A DNA stretch of 64,000 nt, taken from Chitinophaga sp. CB10. GTDB lineage: Bacteria > Bacteroidota > Bacteroidia > Chitinophagales > Chitinophagaceae. Within the stretch, counting starts at the first letter, position 1. The number at the start of each line of letters is the position of its first letter. This document shows, one piece after another, positions 50,279 to 59,079 of the stretch. The notes beneath the pieces were generated by a model. That model searched no databases, was not told the DNA's origin, and saw only the letters and a list, made by a program, of their open reading frames with translations. Position numbers and translations under genes: made by a program. The stretch lies in NCBI GenBank assembly GCA_001870995.2, contig MLAV02000001.1:762509-826508 (forward strand). The letters run 5' to 3'.

Positions 50279-51487
50279 CTACTCTTCGCCGGCTTCTTCT
50301 CCATCGCCATGGCCCAGCATTTCCCGGATGGGTTTAACTGCATGGTAGATGCCCCTGTTGTATTTATTACCGAGGATAATCAGCGTGGTGCTGTCCTGCA
50401 CAAAACGGTAGAACACCGTATTGTTGCCATGCCACCAGCCATTGTGGTACACGATATTGCGGGAGCTGTCCGGATATACCATCAGCCGCCACCCGAGGCC
50501 ATAGTTGCGTACGCCCGGCTTCTCGTGGCTATACGGCGTATAGGCTGCCTTCAGCGTTTCCGGTTTCAACAGGTTGCCGGAATAGAGCGCCTGGTCCCAT
50601 TTCAGCATATCGCGTGCGGAGCTGTAAATGCCTTTATCTCCCATTACGCCGTCGAAGTAAGTATCCGGTTCCAACTGCCCGTTGTACTTGTGGCTCTGCG
50701 TCTGGTGCGGCCTTACGGCGGAGGAAGGGTCGTACACGAAGGTATTGGTCATGCCCAGCGGCTTGAAGAAGGTTTGCTGCATGAAGTCAGCATACTGCTG
50801 CCCGCTCACTTTTTCAATAATGGAAGCCAGCAGGAGATAGTTCGTGTTACAATATTGGAAATGGGTGTTGGGGAGATGTTGGATCCGCGGCCGGTGTACC
50901 TCCATGAGCCGGATCACTTCCTCGTTGGTGATAAACCGGGAGGGTTCTTTCCACAGGCTATCGCAGAAGTACAAATAGTTGGGAAGGCCGCTGCGGTGGT
51001 TGAGTAACATTCTTACCGTAATGCCTTTGTAGGGGAATTCCGGGAAGAAGGTTTGCAACGAATCATCCAGCGATAATTTTGCCCTGTCCGCCAGCCATAG
51101 CACGGCCGCGCCGGTAAAGGTTTTGGAAACCGATGCCAGCTGGAAGGAAGAGGAATCGATGATAGGTGATTTGGTGCGGTAATTTTCCAGGCCATGATAT
51201 TTTTCAAAAATGATCACGCCTTTCTTCGCCACGATCATGGCGCCGTTGAATCCTGTACGGACAAACTTGTTATAGAAAGATTCCAGTTCCCCCTGGAGCT
51301 GAATGGTCCTTGGTGCGTGTAGAATGGCATCCTGCTGTGCTGCTGTTAGCTTTAGTGTATATAATGCACTGTCTGCCGCTTTTTTACTTTTCTCTGCCGC
51401 CTTGCGCGCTGCTGTGCTCTGACAGCTTGATATAATTACAACTCCCGAAATAGTGAGTAAGATGCCTGCTGCTTTCAATCGCTTCAT
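50279..51487 (-). CDS. Serine hydrolase (beta-lactamase/transpeptidase-like), lipoprotein
   Basis: The 402-residue protein has a lipoprotein signal (lipobox ISSC, residue about 22). The class C beta-lactamase/DD-peptidase fold shows SxxK in LASVSKTFTG, YxN in YCNTNY and a third-motif region HNGWWHG. The family includes esterases, D-aminopeptidases and penicillin-binding-like proteins; the true substrate is unknown and no beta-lactam resistance should be assumed. It is convergent with the CDF gene, with no gap. Confidence 0.85.
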   Translation of the reverse strand: MKRLKAAGILLTISGVVIISSCQSTAARKAAEKSKKAADSALYTLKLTAAQQDAILHAPRTIQLQGELESFYNKFVRTGFNGAMIVAKKGVIIFEKYHGLENYRTKSPIIDSSSFQLASVSKTFTGAAVLWLADRAKLSLDDSLQTFFPEFPYKGITVRMLLNHRSGLPNYLYFCDSLWKEPSRFITNEEVIRLMEVHRPRIQHLPNTHFQYCNTNYLLLASIIEKVSGQQYADFMQQTFFKPLGMTNTFVYDPSSAVRPHQTQSHKYNGQLEPDTYFDGVMGDKGIYSSARDMLKWDQALYSGNLLKPETLKAAYTPYSHEKPGVRNYGLGWRLMVYPDSSRNIVYHNGWWHGNNTVFYRFVQDSTTLIILGNKYNRGIYHAVKPIREMLGHGDGEEAGEE

Positions 51488-51809
51488 TATGAAGTGTATG
51501 ACTCTATTAATGTCTTTTGTTTCTGCTCGAACGTTGATTCACTGACACGAAATTACTTATGAATGTTAAGCTCCTCCAAATAAAATACTGCCTGTTTTCA
51601 TTTTTAACGCATTTTTAAGAAAACATTCCGGCATGCATTAAACAAAATGAAAGGATTAAGGCGATTGATTAGATGGAATCTAAAATAAAATGCTAACTAT
51701 TTGATTACTCTTAAACATCCAGTAGATTTGTGCCCTGTTAATGCCCAGCAAGCAGCAATTATTAAGCCAATTGCCAGAAAGGAATACACATATAATTATA
51801 AATAATACT
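51488..51809. other. Intergenic region carrying the serA promoter
   Basis: A 322-bp gap between divergent genes. It contains the strong promoter at 51700-51730 and otherwise nothing I can support. A frame opening at 51741 would extend serA but has no domain support. Confidence 0.6.
51700..51730 (+). promoter_or_regulatory. Consensus promoter of serA
   Basis: TTTG at 51700-51703, a 19-bp spacer and TAGATTTG at 51723-51730: an exact match to the Bacteroidota promoter. Transcription probably starts near 51737, giving a leader of about 70 nt. Confidence 0.8.
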
Positions 51810-53045
51810 ATGGATCAGCACAAATTGACAAGTTATCCGAAAGAGAAGATCAGCATTTTATTGTTGGAAAACATCAGCGATGCCGCTGTTGCAGAGTTCA
51901 CCAACGCAGGCTATTCGGTACGTAAGTTGTCGGGCGCGCTGAGCGAAGATGACCTGATAGCAGCCATCAAAGATGTTCACCTGCTGGGAATCCGTTCCAA
52001 AACGCATGTGACCAAAAAAGTACTGGATGCGGCCAAGAAGCTGCAGGCCATTGGTTGCTTCTGTATCGGGACCAACCAGGTGGATCTGAAATCGGCCACA
52101 GAAGCCGGTGTGGTAGTGTTTAACGCACCTTATTCCAACACCCGCTCGGTAGCTGAACTGGTAATTGGTCTTTCTATCATGTTGATTCGTCGTATTATAG
52201 ATAAGAACAACGCAGCGCACAACGGCACCTGGATGAAAGAAGCTACCGGCAGTTACGAACTGCGCGGCAAAACGCTGGGTATTGTGGGATATGGTAACAT
52301 CGGTTCGCAGGTAAGCGTACTGGCGGAAGCGATGGGCATGAACGTGATTTATTACGACGTGGAAACCAAGCTGCCGCTGGGTAATGCTACGCAGGTGCGT
52401 ACCCTGAAGGATTTGTTTGGCCAGGCGGACATCATTTCCCTGCATGTGCCGTCCAACCCGTCTACCAACAATATGATCAAAGCGGAAGAGCTGTCCTACG
52501 CCAAGCCCGGGGCGATATTTATCAATTACGCCAGAGGTGAGGTCGTGGACCTGGAAGCCTTAAAAGATGCACTGGTGAGCGGGAAATTGAGCGGAGCTGC
52601 CATCGATGTGTTTCCGGTAGAACCGGAGAAGAACGGCGCTGCTTTTTCTACCCCCTTACAAAAACTCCCCAATGTAATACTGACGCCGCATATCGGAGGA
52701 AGTACCGAAGAAGCGCAGCATAATATTGGCCTCGACGTTAGCGCGAAGATGCTGAACTACCTGGAAAAGGGCGCCAGCTTTGGCTCCCACACGGTGCCGG
52801 CCATCAGCGTGCCGGCGGTGGAGAACACCCACCGCATCCTGCACATCCATGAGAACGTGCCGGGCGTACTGTCTGCCATCAACACGGCGCTTTCCACCAA
52901 CAAGATCAACATCCTGGGGCAGTACCTGAAAACCAATGATACCATCGGTTACGTGGTGCTGGACGTGGACAAACAACTGTCCGCCGAAGCCCTGGCCTTA
53001 CTGAAGGAAGTGCCGCATACCATCAAAACCCGGTTGCTGTACTAA
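51810..53045 (+). CDS. serA: D-3-phosphoglycerate dehydrogenase
   Basis: The start at 51810 gives 411 residues, matching the E. coli SerA length; an in-frame ATG at 51741 would add 23 residues with no domain support. The protein has the NAD-binding GYGNIGSQV (about 155-163), catalytic-type residues in ARGEVVD and PHIGGSTEEAQ (the histidine), and a C-terminal ACT domain (about 340-410; HENVPGVLSAINTALSTNKI) that may bind serine. It oxidises 3-phosphoglycerate, the first step of serine synthesis. Confidence 0.94.
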   Translation: MDQHKLTSYPKEKISILLLENISDAAVAEFTNAGYSVRKLSGALSEDDLIAAIKDVHLLGIRSKTHVTKKVLDAAKKLQAIGCFCIGTNQVDLKSATEAGVVVFNAPYSNTRSVAELVIGLSIMLIRRIIDKNNAAHNGTWMKEATGSYELRGKTLGIVGYGNIGSQVSVLAEAMGMNVIYYDVETKLPLGNATQVRTLKDLFGQADIISLHVPSNPSTNNMIKAEELSYAKPGAIFINYARGEVVDLEALKDALVSGKLSGAAIDVFPVEPEKNGAAFSTPLQKLPNVILTPHIGGSTEEAQHNIGLDVSAKMLNYLEKGASFGSHTVPAISVPAVENTHRILHIHENVPGVLSAINTALSTNKINILGQYLKTNDTIGYVVLDVDKQLSAEALALLKEVPHTIKTRLLY

Positions 53046-53067
53046 GCTGCCGTTCAACCTTATACTG

Positions 53068-53097
53068 AAAGCTGCCGTACGCACGGCAGCTTTTTTT
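53068..53097 (+). terminator. Terminator after serA
   Basis: Perfect 11-bp arms 53068-53078 and 53083-53093, loop of 4 nt, then a run of T to 53097. Confidence 0.93.
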
Positions 53098-53210
53098 GTG
53101 CATTCACCCGTGGATATTGCCATTTCATCGACTCCCCGGCCGGGGGAAAATGTTTTTACTTACCTTGTTTAGAAATAGCTATCTTATGGCCCGAAATAAT
53201 GTTGTTTTTC

Positions 53211-54008
53211 ATGAAATTTAACAGGTCATTTTTAACCGGAACCGCAGTAGTGGCCGGTTTGCTATTTTCAACTTTAGTGAAAGCCCAGGATGAAGACGTG
53301 AATAAATGGGCGCCGGCAGGACTCAGCATCGATGGCAAGGCCAGCGAATGGCCCAAACCGCTGACGTTCTATAACAATGACGCTAAACTATTTTACACCA
53401 TAGCGAACGATTCCAACAACCTTTATGTTGTAATTAACGTTCCGGACCAGGTGAGCCAGATGAAAATAATGCGTGCGGGTTTTACGTTTTCAGTAAACCC
53501 GACGGGCAAAAAGAAGATCGTTTCCTCCATTACTTTCCCGCTGCTGGGAGAAGATGCGCCGGAAGTAGTGGAATCGCAAAACCAGCGCAATTCGGTAGAG
53601 TGGAAGCGGAGCATCCTGCAGAACGCGAAACAGATCAGCGTGGAAGGACTGACCGGCGTGCCTGACGGGATTATGCCGGTTAAGAATGACAAGCAGATTG
53701 CGTCCGCAGCATCGCTGGACGAACAGGGTAACCTGGTATGCGAACTGGCCATCCCCCTGCAATATCTTGGCTTAGCCATCAACAACGATAAGCCCATCGC
53801 TTACAGATTTAAAGTGAATCCCCTCAACCGGGACGACCGTAAAGCAAAGGAAAAGGAAGTGAAGGACAGACTGGCCGCCATGCAGGCAGCAGAAAAGGAA
53901 GGCAAAACGCCGCCTCCGATGCCGGCAGGCCTGACAGGCCCGGGTATGGAAAACCTTTTCTATCCGAAGGACTTCTGGACCAGGCAGCTGATGGCTACGC
54001 ACAAATAG
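53211..54008 (+). CDS. Secreted CBM9-like protein of unknown role
   Basis: The start at 53211 gives a signal peptide (about 1-23, ending VKAQ). The 265-residue protein continues with IDGKASEWPKPLTFYNNDAK and DSNNLYVVINVPDQ, the pattern of a CBM9-like (DUF1083/carbohydrate-binding family 9) beta-sandwich often found in secreted Bacteroidota proteins. A charged C-terminal segment follows (residues about 205-235, Lys/Glu-rich). It sits 36 bp before an S41 peptidase and could share its transcript. The ligand is unknown. Confidence 0.65.
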   Translation: MKFNRSFLTGTAVVAGLLFSTLVKAQDEDVNKWAPAGLSIDGKASEWPKPLTFYNNDAKLFYTIANDSNNLYVVINVPDQVSQMKIMRAGFTFSVNPTGKKKIVSSITFPLLGEDAPEVVESQNQRNSVEWKRSILQNAKQISVEGLTGVPDGIMPVKNDKQIASAASLDEQGNLVCELAIPLQYLGLAINNDKPIAYRFKVNPLNRDDRKAKEKEVKDRLAAMQAAEKEGKTPPPMPAGLTGPGMENLFYPKDFWTRQLMATHK

Positions 54009-54044
54009 CATCCTGAAAAATATTTTCATATAGCCCTAATAGTT

Positions 54045-55613
54045 ATGCAACACAAACTTCACAGATTTGCCGGTAAGTTGGCCATGGCAGCCTGCTGTGT
54101 GGCCCTGTTCTTTTCCTGTAGGAAAGAAAAGCTGTCTACCGATGGCAACGGCGGCGGCAATGGCAATGTAGCCTTGTCGGCAGAGGACTCGCTCAAATAC
54201 CTCATGTATAACATCATGCAGGTGTCCTATGCGGACGGGGGGCGGAATAAATCCCAGGGCCTGCCTACCTATTTCTGGTATAACTCCGTGCCGGCGCTGA
54301 ATCCGCTGGACAGCAAGTTCAGTTCCGCGGACGTGTTGCTGAGCACCATGGCGGGGTATGCCATCAACCCGGTGACCAAGCAGCCGTACGACCATTACAG
54401 TTTCCTGGACCGTACGGGATCGCTGACGAATAAGCTGATCAACGGCGTTTCCGCGGCTACCTACGTAGCGGCCACCAACGGGGACATCGGGCTGGAATAT
54501 GCGCCGGTGTGGGATTCCGACAATAAGAAGGTACGTTTCTTTGTGTTGTATGCGGATAAAAACAGTCCTGCCGGCAAACTGGGCGTGACCCGCGGGTATG
54601 AGATCATCTCCATCAACGGTAATACAAAGTTTGATACCACCAGCGCTTTTCTGACGCAGGCCTACAATGCCATCCTGAATTCCAGCAGCGTTACGCTGGG
54701 CTTTCAGCGGCCGAACGGCAGCACATTTACCTCCACCCTGGCAACGGCTTCCTACAACGTAAACCCGGTGGCCTTTGATTCTGTGCTGACGATGGGCACT
54801 AAAAAGGTGGGCTATTTTGTGTTGTACACCTATTCCAGCGTGACGAATTCCAACGGGGATGCGACCAATACCAAAACCGCCATCGATGAGACTTTTAATA
54901 AGTTCAAAGCAGCGGGCATCAACAACCTGATTGTGGACCTGCGCTATAATGGCGGCGGAGCTGTGTCGACCGCGGAATACCTGGATAACCTCATTGCGCC
55001 GGCAGCGGCCAAAGGGAAGGTGATGTACAATTACCAGTATAACGACAAGCTGCAGACGGTGGCCACTTCCATCGGGCTGGAGACGGCGGTGAACTTCAGT
55101 AATACGGACCCCGGCGGTCTTAACCTGGAAAACGTCTTCTTTATTACTACCCGTAACACGGCATCCGCCAGCGAGCTGACGTTGAACAACCTGCGGCCCT
55201 ATATGACGGTGCAGCTGGTAGGCGACACTACTTACGGCAAGCCGGTTGGTTTTATTGATTTTAATATATCCATGTACGATAGTACGGGCGCTAAGAAATA
55301 CCTGGCGGACCTGTATGCGATCAATTTCGCGACGACGAATGCAAACGGATCCGGTGGCTACTACACGGGCATTGCGCCGCATGCGCTGGCGAGGGACCTG
55401 GTGAATGTGCCATGGGGGAATATCCTGTTTGACGAGAACCTGAATATGATCAATAACTACCTGAAAGGGAATGGTTATAAGGTTACGAATACGCTGCGTA
55501 CGGAGTCCGTCGCGCCGGCGTATGCGGTAATCAAAAGCGCCACCAGGCTTTCAGGGTTCAATGGCATGGTGGATTACCGGTTGAGCAAACAAATGCAGCA
55601 GGCGTTTAAATAG
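54045..55613 (+). CDS. S41-family (C-terminal processing) peptidase, lipoprotein
   Basis: The 522-residue protein has a lipoprotein signal (lipobox FFSC, about residue 25), a PDZ-like segment (about 165-245; PAGKLGVTRGYEIISINGNT) and the S41 protease domain (about 255-450). The catalytic serine is in TASASELTLNN and the catalytic lysine in YGKPVGF, both in the usual order. It cleaves at the C-terminus of unfolded or tagged proteins in the periplasm, or has a related peptidase role. Confidence 0.85.
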   Translation: MQHKLHRFAGKLAMAACCVALFFSCRKEKLSTDGNGGGNGNVALSAEDSLKYLMYNIMQVSYADGGRNKSQGLPTYFWYNSVPALNPLDSKFSSADVLLSTMAGYAINPVTKQPYDHYSFLDRTGSLTNKLINGVSAATYVAATNGDIGLEYAPVWDSDNKKVRFFVLYADKNSPAGKLGVTRGYEIISINGNTKFDTTSAFLTQAYNAILNSSSVTLGFQRPNGSTFTSTLATASYNVNPVAFDSVLTMGTKKVGYFVLYTYSSVTNSNGDATNTKTAIDETFNKFKAAGINNLIVDLRYNGGGAVSTAEYLDNLIAPAAAKGKVMYNYQYNDKLQTVATSIGLETAVNFSNTDPGGLNLENVFFITTRNTASASELTLNNLRPYMTVQLVGDTTYGKPVGFIDFNISMYDSTGAKKYLADLYAINFATTNANGSGGYYTGIAPHALARDLVNVPWGNILFDENLNMINNYLKGNGYKVTNTLRTESVAPAYAVIKSATRLSGFNGMVDYRLSKQMQQAFK

Positions 55614-55631
55614 CTGCTGCTACTGATAACG

Positions 55632-55667
55632 GCGAAGGCGGTACCATGGGTATCGCCTTCGCTGTTT
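55632..55667 (+). terminator. Terminator after the S41 peptidase
   Basis: Outer arms 55632-55640 and 55654-55662 are perfect (9 bp), with a further inner stem, followed by TGTTTTA. It also lies before the convergent GH20 gene. Confidence 0.8.
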
Positions 55668-55703
55668 TATTGAATGCGTGATGCATTCATTCGCTGATAT
55701 GCT

Positions 55704-57962
55704 TTAGTGGACGATGATTTCATCGGCGAAGAGGAAACCCTTTTGCGCATTTTGGGCTTGGATGCGGATATACCTTGCCTGCTGGCCTTTCAGCTGAAAG
55801 GTAAATTTCCGGAAGGTGAGGGCAGGGATGTTATCCGGGATGTCATTTTGTTGTTGCTCCAGCGTCCGGAAGTCGGTCCCATCCTGCGATACGGCGATGG
55901 TTACGGTTGCCGGCAGATAGATGCCCACGCCGGTGAGCTGCATAAAGTTAAGCGACACGTCGTTCAGCGGTTGGCTGCTTCCCATGTCGACCGTTACATC
56001 CATGTCATGACTTTCAAACCCTTGCCATTGGCCATCCCCATAAGATACCCCGCCGCGGTAGCCGTTGGTGAGGGTACTCTCTTTTTGTGCGGGGTAGTTT
56101 TTACTATAGGGGAGATGGTAATGCACGCTTTTGCCAACGGCTTTGTGAAAGTCGGCTTCCAGGCGGGAGGGCGTGCCTTGCGCCAAAGAGTCGCGAAATA
56201 CAGCGGCGCTGATGAGGGCCGGGCCGCTGAAGGTAAAAGGTCCCGTGTACAGGGTGGATGCCGCTGTGGGCGTGCTGCCGTCCATCGTGTAGCGGATGGC
56301 CGGCCGGTATTGCTCGGAGGTGAAGGTAACGGTGGTTTGTTTTGACTGGTAGTTGATTTGCGGCACGATGGTCACGGTATAGGAGGGCCGGAAATAATTT
56401 ACGTTTAGCCGTTGCAGCAGGAGATAATGGGATTGTAACCGCGCTTTGAAATCTTCAAAGTTTTTGCGGGCGGTATCGCTCCAGGCAACTTCCGAGAGAG
56501 CGATCAGCCGGGGGTAGGTCATGTATTCCAGGTGGGCGGCGTGTGGAATGAGTTCCGTCCAGATGTTGGCCTGCACGCCGAGGATATGTTTGGCTTCGGA
56601 GGCGGAAAGCGTTGCCGGTACGGGGTTATAGCTATACACTTTTTCCAGTGGTACGTAGCCGCCCTGGGCTTCCGGCTGGGTTGCGGGATCGGCCTGGTAG
56701 TGGTCGAAGTAGCAGTAGGCGCCGGGCGTCATGATGACGTCGTGGCCTGCTTTGGCGGCGGCGATGCCGCCGGTTTCCCCGCGCCAGGACATGACGGTAG
56801 CGTCAGGGGCGAGGCCGCCTTCCAGGATTTCGTCCCATCCGAGGAGGTGGCGGTGATGGGCTTTCAGGAAGCGTTCCATGCGGCGGATGGCGTAGCTCTG
56901 CAGTTCGTCCACATCCCGGAGGTTTTCCGATTTGATGCGCTGCTGGCATTTGGGGCAGGTTTTCCAGGCGGATTTATTGGCTTCATCGCCACCGATGTGG
57001 ATGTAGGGAGACGGGAATATGGCCATTACTTCGGTGAGTACCTTTTCGAGGAAATCGAATGTTTGGTCGTTGCCGAGGCAGTATTCGCTGTTTTTATAGG
57101 GGATGCCGGAGCAGGAGAGTTGCGGGTACACGGCGAGCACTTCTTCCGAATGGCCGGGCATTTCAATTTCCGGGATGACGGCGATGCCGCGTTTGGCGGC
57201 GTAGGCGACGATTTCGCGGGCCTGATCCTGGGAGTAGTAGCCGCCGTAGGCGTTGGGATCGCCTTCGCGGGCGTAGCGGTGGCCGGTGGCGGCCCAGTCC
57301 TTCCAGGTGTTGCCATAGCGCCAGGCGGCGGTTTTTGTGAGTTCCGGGAACTGTTTTATTTCCAGTCGCCAGCCGGCGCCATCGGTGAGGTGCCAGTGGA
57401 AGGTATTCATTTTATAGAGCCACATCAGGTCGAGGAAGCGTTTGATGTAGGCGACGGGGTAGAAGGTGCGGGAAACGTCCAGCATTACGCCGCGGTGGCC
57501 AAAACGGGGTTTATCCGTGATGGTGACGGCGGGAATGAAGTTGGTATCCGGCTGGATGAGTCGCAGTTGCAGGAGGGTTTGTGCGGCGCTGATAGCGCCG
57601 GCGGCATTGTGGGCGTATATGGCTACTCCGGAGGGATTTACCTTTAGGAGATAACCGTTGTAATCCGGCACGAGCCGTGCGTCTGCTGGGAGGATACGTA
57701 CGGCGCCTGCAACGGCGGGATTATTCTTTTCTCCCAAAACTTTAACGGGTTGACCCTGTGTGGCGATTAATTCTGCTATATTTTTAAAGGAGCGGGAGGT
57801 AAGGATGGGCGTATGGCTGGTCCATTGGAAATGCCCGGCGCCTGCGGTTATTTCCTGCGGGCGTGGAATAAGGTGAAGGTTGGAGGTGGCCTGGGCGAGG
57901 GTAGCGGCGTAGGATGCAGCAATGGCGGCGGCCATTAGTGCGAGCTTTCTGATCATGTTCAC
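55704..57962 (-). CDS. GH20 beta-N-acetylhexosaminidase (chitobiase type), secreted
   Basis: The 752-residue protein has a signal peptide (about 1-24), a GH20b-type N-terminal domain (about 28-155), the TIM-barrel catalytic domain (about 157-520) with the Asp-Glu pair in IHIGGDEANKSAW and DVSRTFYPVAYIKRFLDLMW, a CHB_HEX C-terminal beta domain (about 555-615; RYTMDGSTPTAASTLYTGPF) and a discoidin-like C-terminal domain (about 635-752). It removes terminal GlcNAc or GalNAc from chitobiose, glycans or peptidoglycan fragments. It fits a chitin-degrading lifestyle. Confidence 0.94.
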   Translation of the reverse strand: MNMIRKLALMAAAIAASYAATLAQATSNLHLIPRPQEITAGAGHFQWTSHTPILTSRSFKNIAELIATQGQPVKVLGEKNNPAVAGAVRILPADARLVPDYNGYLLKVNPSGVAIYAHNAAGAISAAQTLLQLRLIQPDTNFIPAVTITDKPRFGHRGVMLDVSRTFYPVAYIKRFLDLMWLYKMNTFHWHLTDGAGWRLEIKQFPELTKTAAWRYGNTWKDWAATGHRYAREGDPNAYGGYYSQDQAREIVAYAAKRGIAVIPEIEMPGHSEEVLAVYPQLSCSGIPYKNSEYCLGNDQTFDFLEKVLTEVMAIFPSPYIHIGGDEANKSAWKTCPKCQQRIKSENLRDVDELQSYAIRRMERFLKAHHRHLLGWDEILEGGLAPDATVMSWRGETGGIAAAKAGHDVIMTPGAYCYFDHYQADPATQPEAQGGYVPLEKVYSYNPVPATLSASEAKHILGVQANIWTELIPHAAHLEYMTYPRLIALSEVAWSDTARKNFEDFKARLQSHYLLLQRLNVNYFRPSYTVTIVPQINYQSKQTTVTFTSEQYRPAIRYTMDGSTPTAASTLYTGPFTFSGPALISAAVFRDSLAQGTPSRLEADFHKAVGKSVHYHLPYSKNYPAQKESTLTNGYRGGVSYGDGQWQGFESHDMDVTVDMGSSQPLNDVSLNFMQLTGVGIYLPATVTIAVSQDGTDFRTLEQQQNDIPDNIPALTFRKFTFQLKGQQARYIRIQAQNAQKGFLFADEIIVH

Positions 57963-58005
57963 AATTCTTTGGTTGCGGCGAAATTAGGGTAAAAATGCGG
58001 GCATG

Positions 58006-58038
58006 AAAAAAGGGAACCTCCGGAGGAAGTTCCCTTTT
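58006..58038 (-). terminator. Terminator of the rpmI-rplT operon
   Basis: On the minus strand, arms 58029-58038 and 58008-58017 form 10 perfect pairs, followed by several T (complement of 58006-58011). It lies 30 bp after the rplT stop. Confidence 0.85.
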
Positions 58039-58067
58039 CAGGTATTTACGTGAAGTAAAAGTAGTAA

Positions 58068-58412
58068 TTACTTTACAGAAGCAACCAGGCTTTTGAAAGT
58101 TTCTGGTTCATTCATAGCCAGGTCAGCCAGAACTTTTCTGTTCAGCTCAATACCTTTACCTGCTAATTTGTTCATGAATACAGAGTAGGTCAGACCTTCT
58201 GCTCTTACTGCAGCGTTGATACGAGCGATCCACAGCTGGCGGTAATTTCTTTTCTTCAGTTTACGACCTACGTAGCTATAAGTCAGCCCTTTTTCGAGGA
58301 CGTTCTTCGCTACGGTGTAAACATTTTTCCTTTTGCCATAAAAGCCTTTGGCTTGCTTTAAGATCCTTTTTCTGCGGGCTCTTGAAGCTACGGCGTTAAC
58401 TGAACGAGGCAT
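58068..58412 (-). CDS. rplT: 50S ribosomal protein L20
   Basis: The 114-residue protein begins MPRSVNAVASRARRKRILKQ and contains GFYGKRKNVYTVAKNVLEKG and YRQLWIARINAAVRAEGLTY, the standard L20 sequence. L20 binds 23S rRNA early in 50S assembly and in many bacteria also represses its own operon. It follows rpmI by 43 bp. In most bacteria the pair follows infC, but here infC is at 48.5 kb on the other strand. Confidence 0.98.
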   Translation of the reverse strand: MPRSVNAVASRARRKRILKQAKGFYGKRKNVYTVAKNVLEKGLTYSYVGRKLKKRNYRQLWIARINAAVRAEGLTYSVFMNKLAGKGIELNRKVLADLAMNEPETFKSLVASVK

Positions 58413-58455
58413 TTTTTGTCTTTTTTCTCAGGTTATAAAATTCGATTTACTTAGA

Positions 58456-58653
58456 TTAGCGCATGCAAAGCATTCTCTTAACGAGATTCAGGTTTGCTTC
58501 GTTAACCAGCGTACTACCTCTCAGGCTACGTTTTCTTTTAGTAGCTTTTTTGGTCAGTAAGTGACTTTTGAAGGCCTTGAACCGCTTAATCTGTCCGTTC
58601 CCGCCAACTTTGAAAGTTTTCTTAGCACGGGAATGTGTCTTGAATTTAGGCAT
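58456..58653 (-). CDS. rpmI: 50S ribosomal protein L35
   Basis: The 65-residue protein begins MPKFKTHSRAKKTFKVGGNG and contains GQIKRFKAFKSHLLTKKATK, the standard L35 sequence. It is the first gene of the rpmI-rplT pair and has a -7 box at 58674-58681. Part of the large ribosomal subunit. Confidence 0.98.
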   Translation of the reverse strand: MPKFKTHSRAKKTFKVGGNGQIKRFKAFKSHLLTKKATKRKRSLRGSTLVNEANLNLVKRMLCMR

Positions 58654-58673
58654 CTTACATCAAATTTGGTCTG

Positions 58674-58681
58674 CAAAGGTA
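58674..58681 (-). promoter_or_regulatory. -7 box of rpmI-rplT
   Basis: On the minus strand TACCTTTG, an exact TAnnTTTG match, 20 bp before the rpmI ATG. The -33 position is weak. Confidence 0.6.
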
Positions 58682-58933
58682 GGGAAAAATAATTAAAAAA
58701 CGCAGTCCTGCTGAAATTTCTCCGATTTCCACCGCCCTGTGGATAAAAAATTCAAAAAATCTTCCTAATCATTAACCCTTTGAGAATCAGGAAGCAACCC
58801 CAGCTTCTCAACTACTCTAGTGTTTTCTATCATATTATAATAATTATCACTTTTTTTATTTTTCCATATTATTGTTAATTTTAATTTTATAATTAGCCGA
58901 TTTTAGCCATATCGAGTTTAAACACCGATGCCT

Positions 58934-59026
58934 ATGAAAACATTCTACACACAACAAAACGCCCGCCGGTACGAAGGATCCGGCGCTTTTCAACGATGTA
59001 TGCAGTTAAAACAGCTAAGGCAATGA
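58934..59026 (+). CDS. Possible 30-residue peptide (doubtful)
   Basis: A short frame from ATG 58934 to TGA 59026 encodes a basic, Gln-rich 30-residue peptide (MKTFYTQQNARRYEGSGAFQ and onward). It has no hydrophobic segment. It could be a leader of the long gene that starts 54 bp later, or chance. No homology evidence. Confidence 0.2.
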   Translation: MKTFYTQQNARRYEGSGAFQRCMQLKQLRQ

Positions 59027-59079
59027 CGGCCTGACAATCCGCCATTTCTGATACTTTTTTGATTTAACCGAATACACCT

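Larger units (their letters stand above)
58654..59079. other. Intergenic region between ribosomal genes and the repeat-rich secreted protein
   Basis: A 426-bp AT-rich divergent gap (lowest GC at about 58830-58910). It holds the -7 box of rpmI and a doubtful 30-codon frame at 58934-59026. No RNA gene was recognised. Confidence 0.5.

Noticed and set aside
50279..51487. Beta-lactamase resistance gene
   Set aside because: The SxxK and YxN motifs place it in a broad serine-hydrolase family with many non-resistance members; nothing points to beta-lactam hydrolysis.
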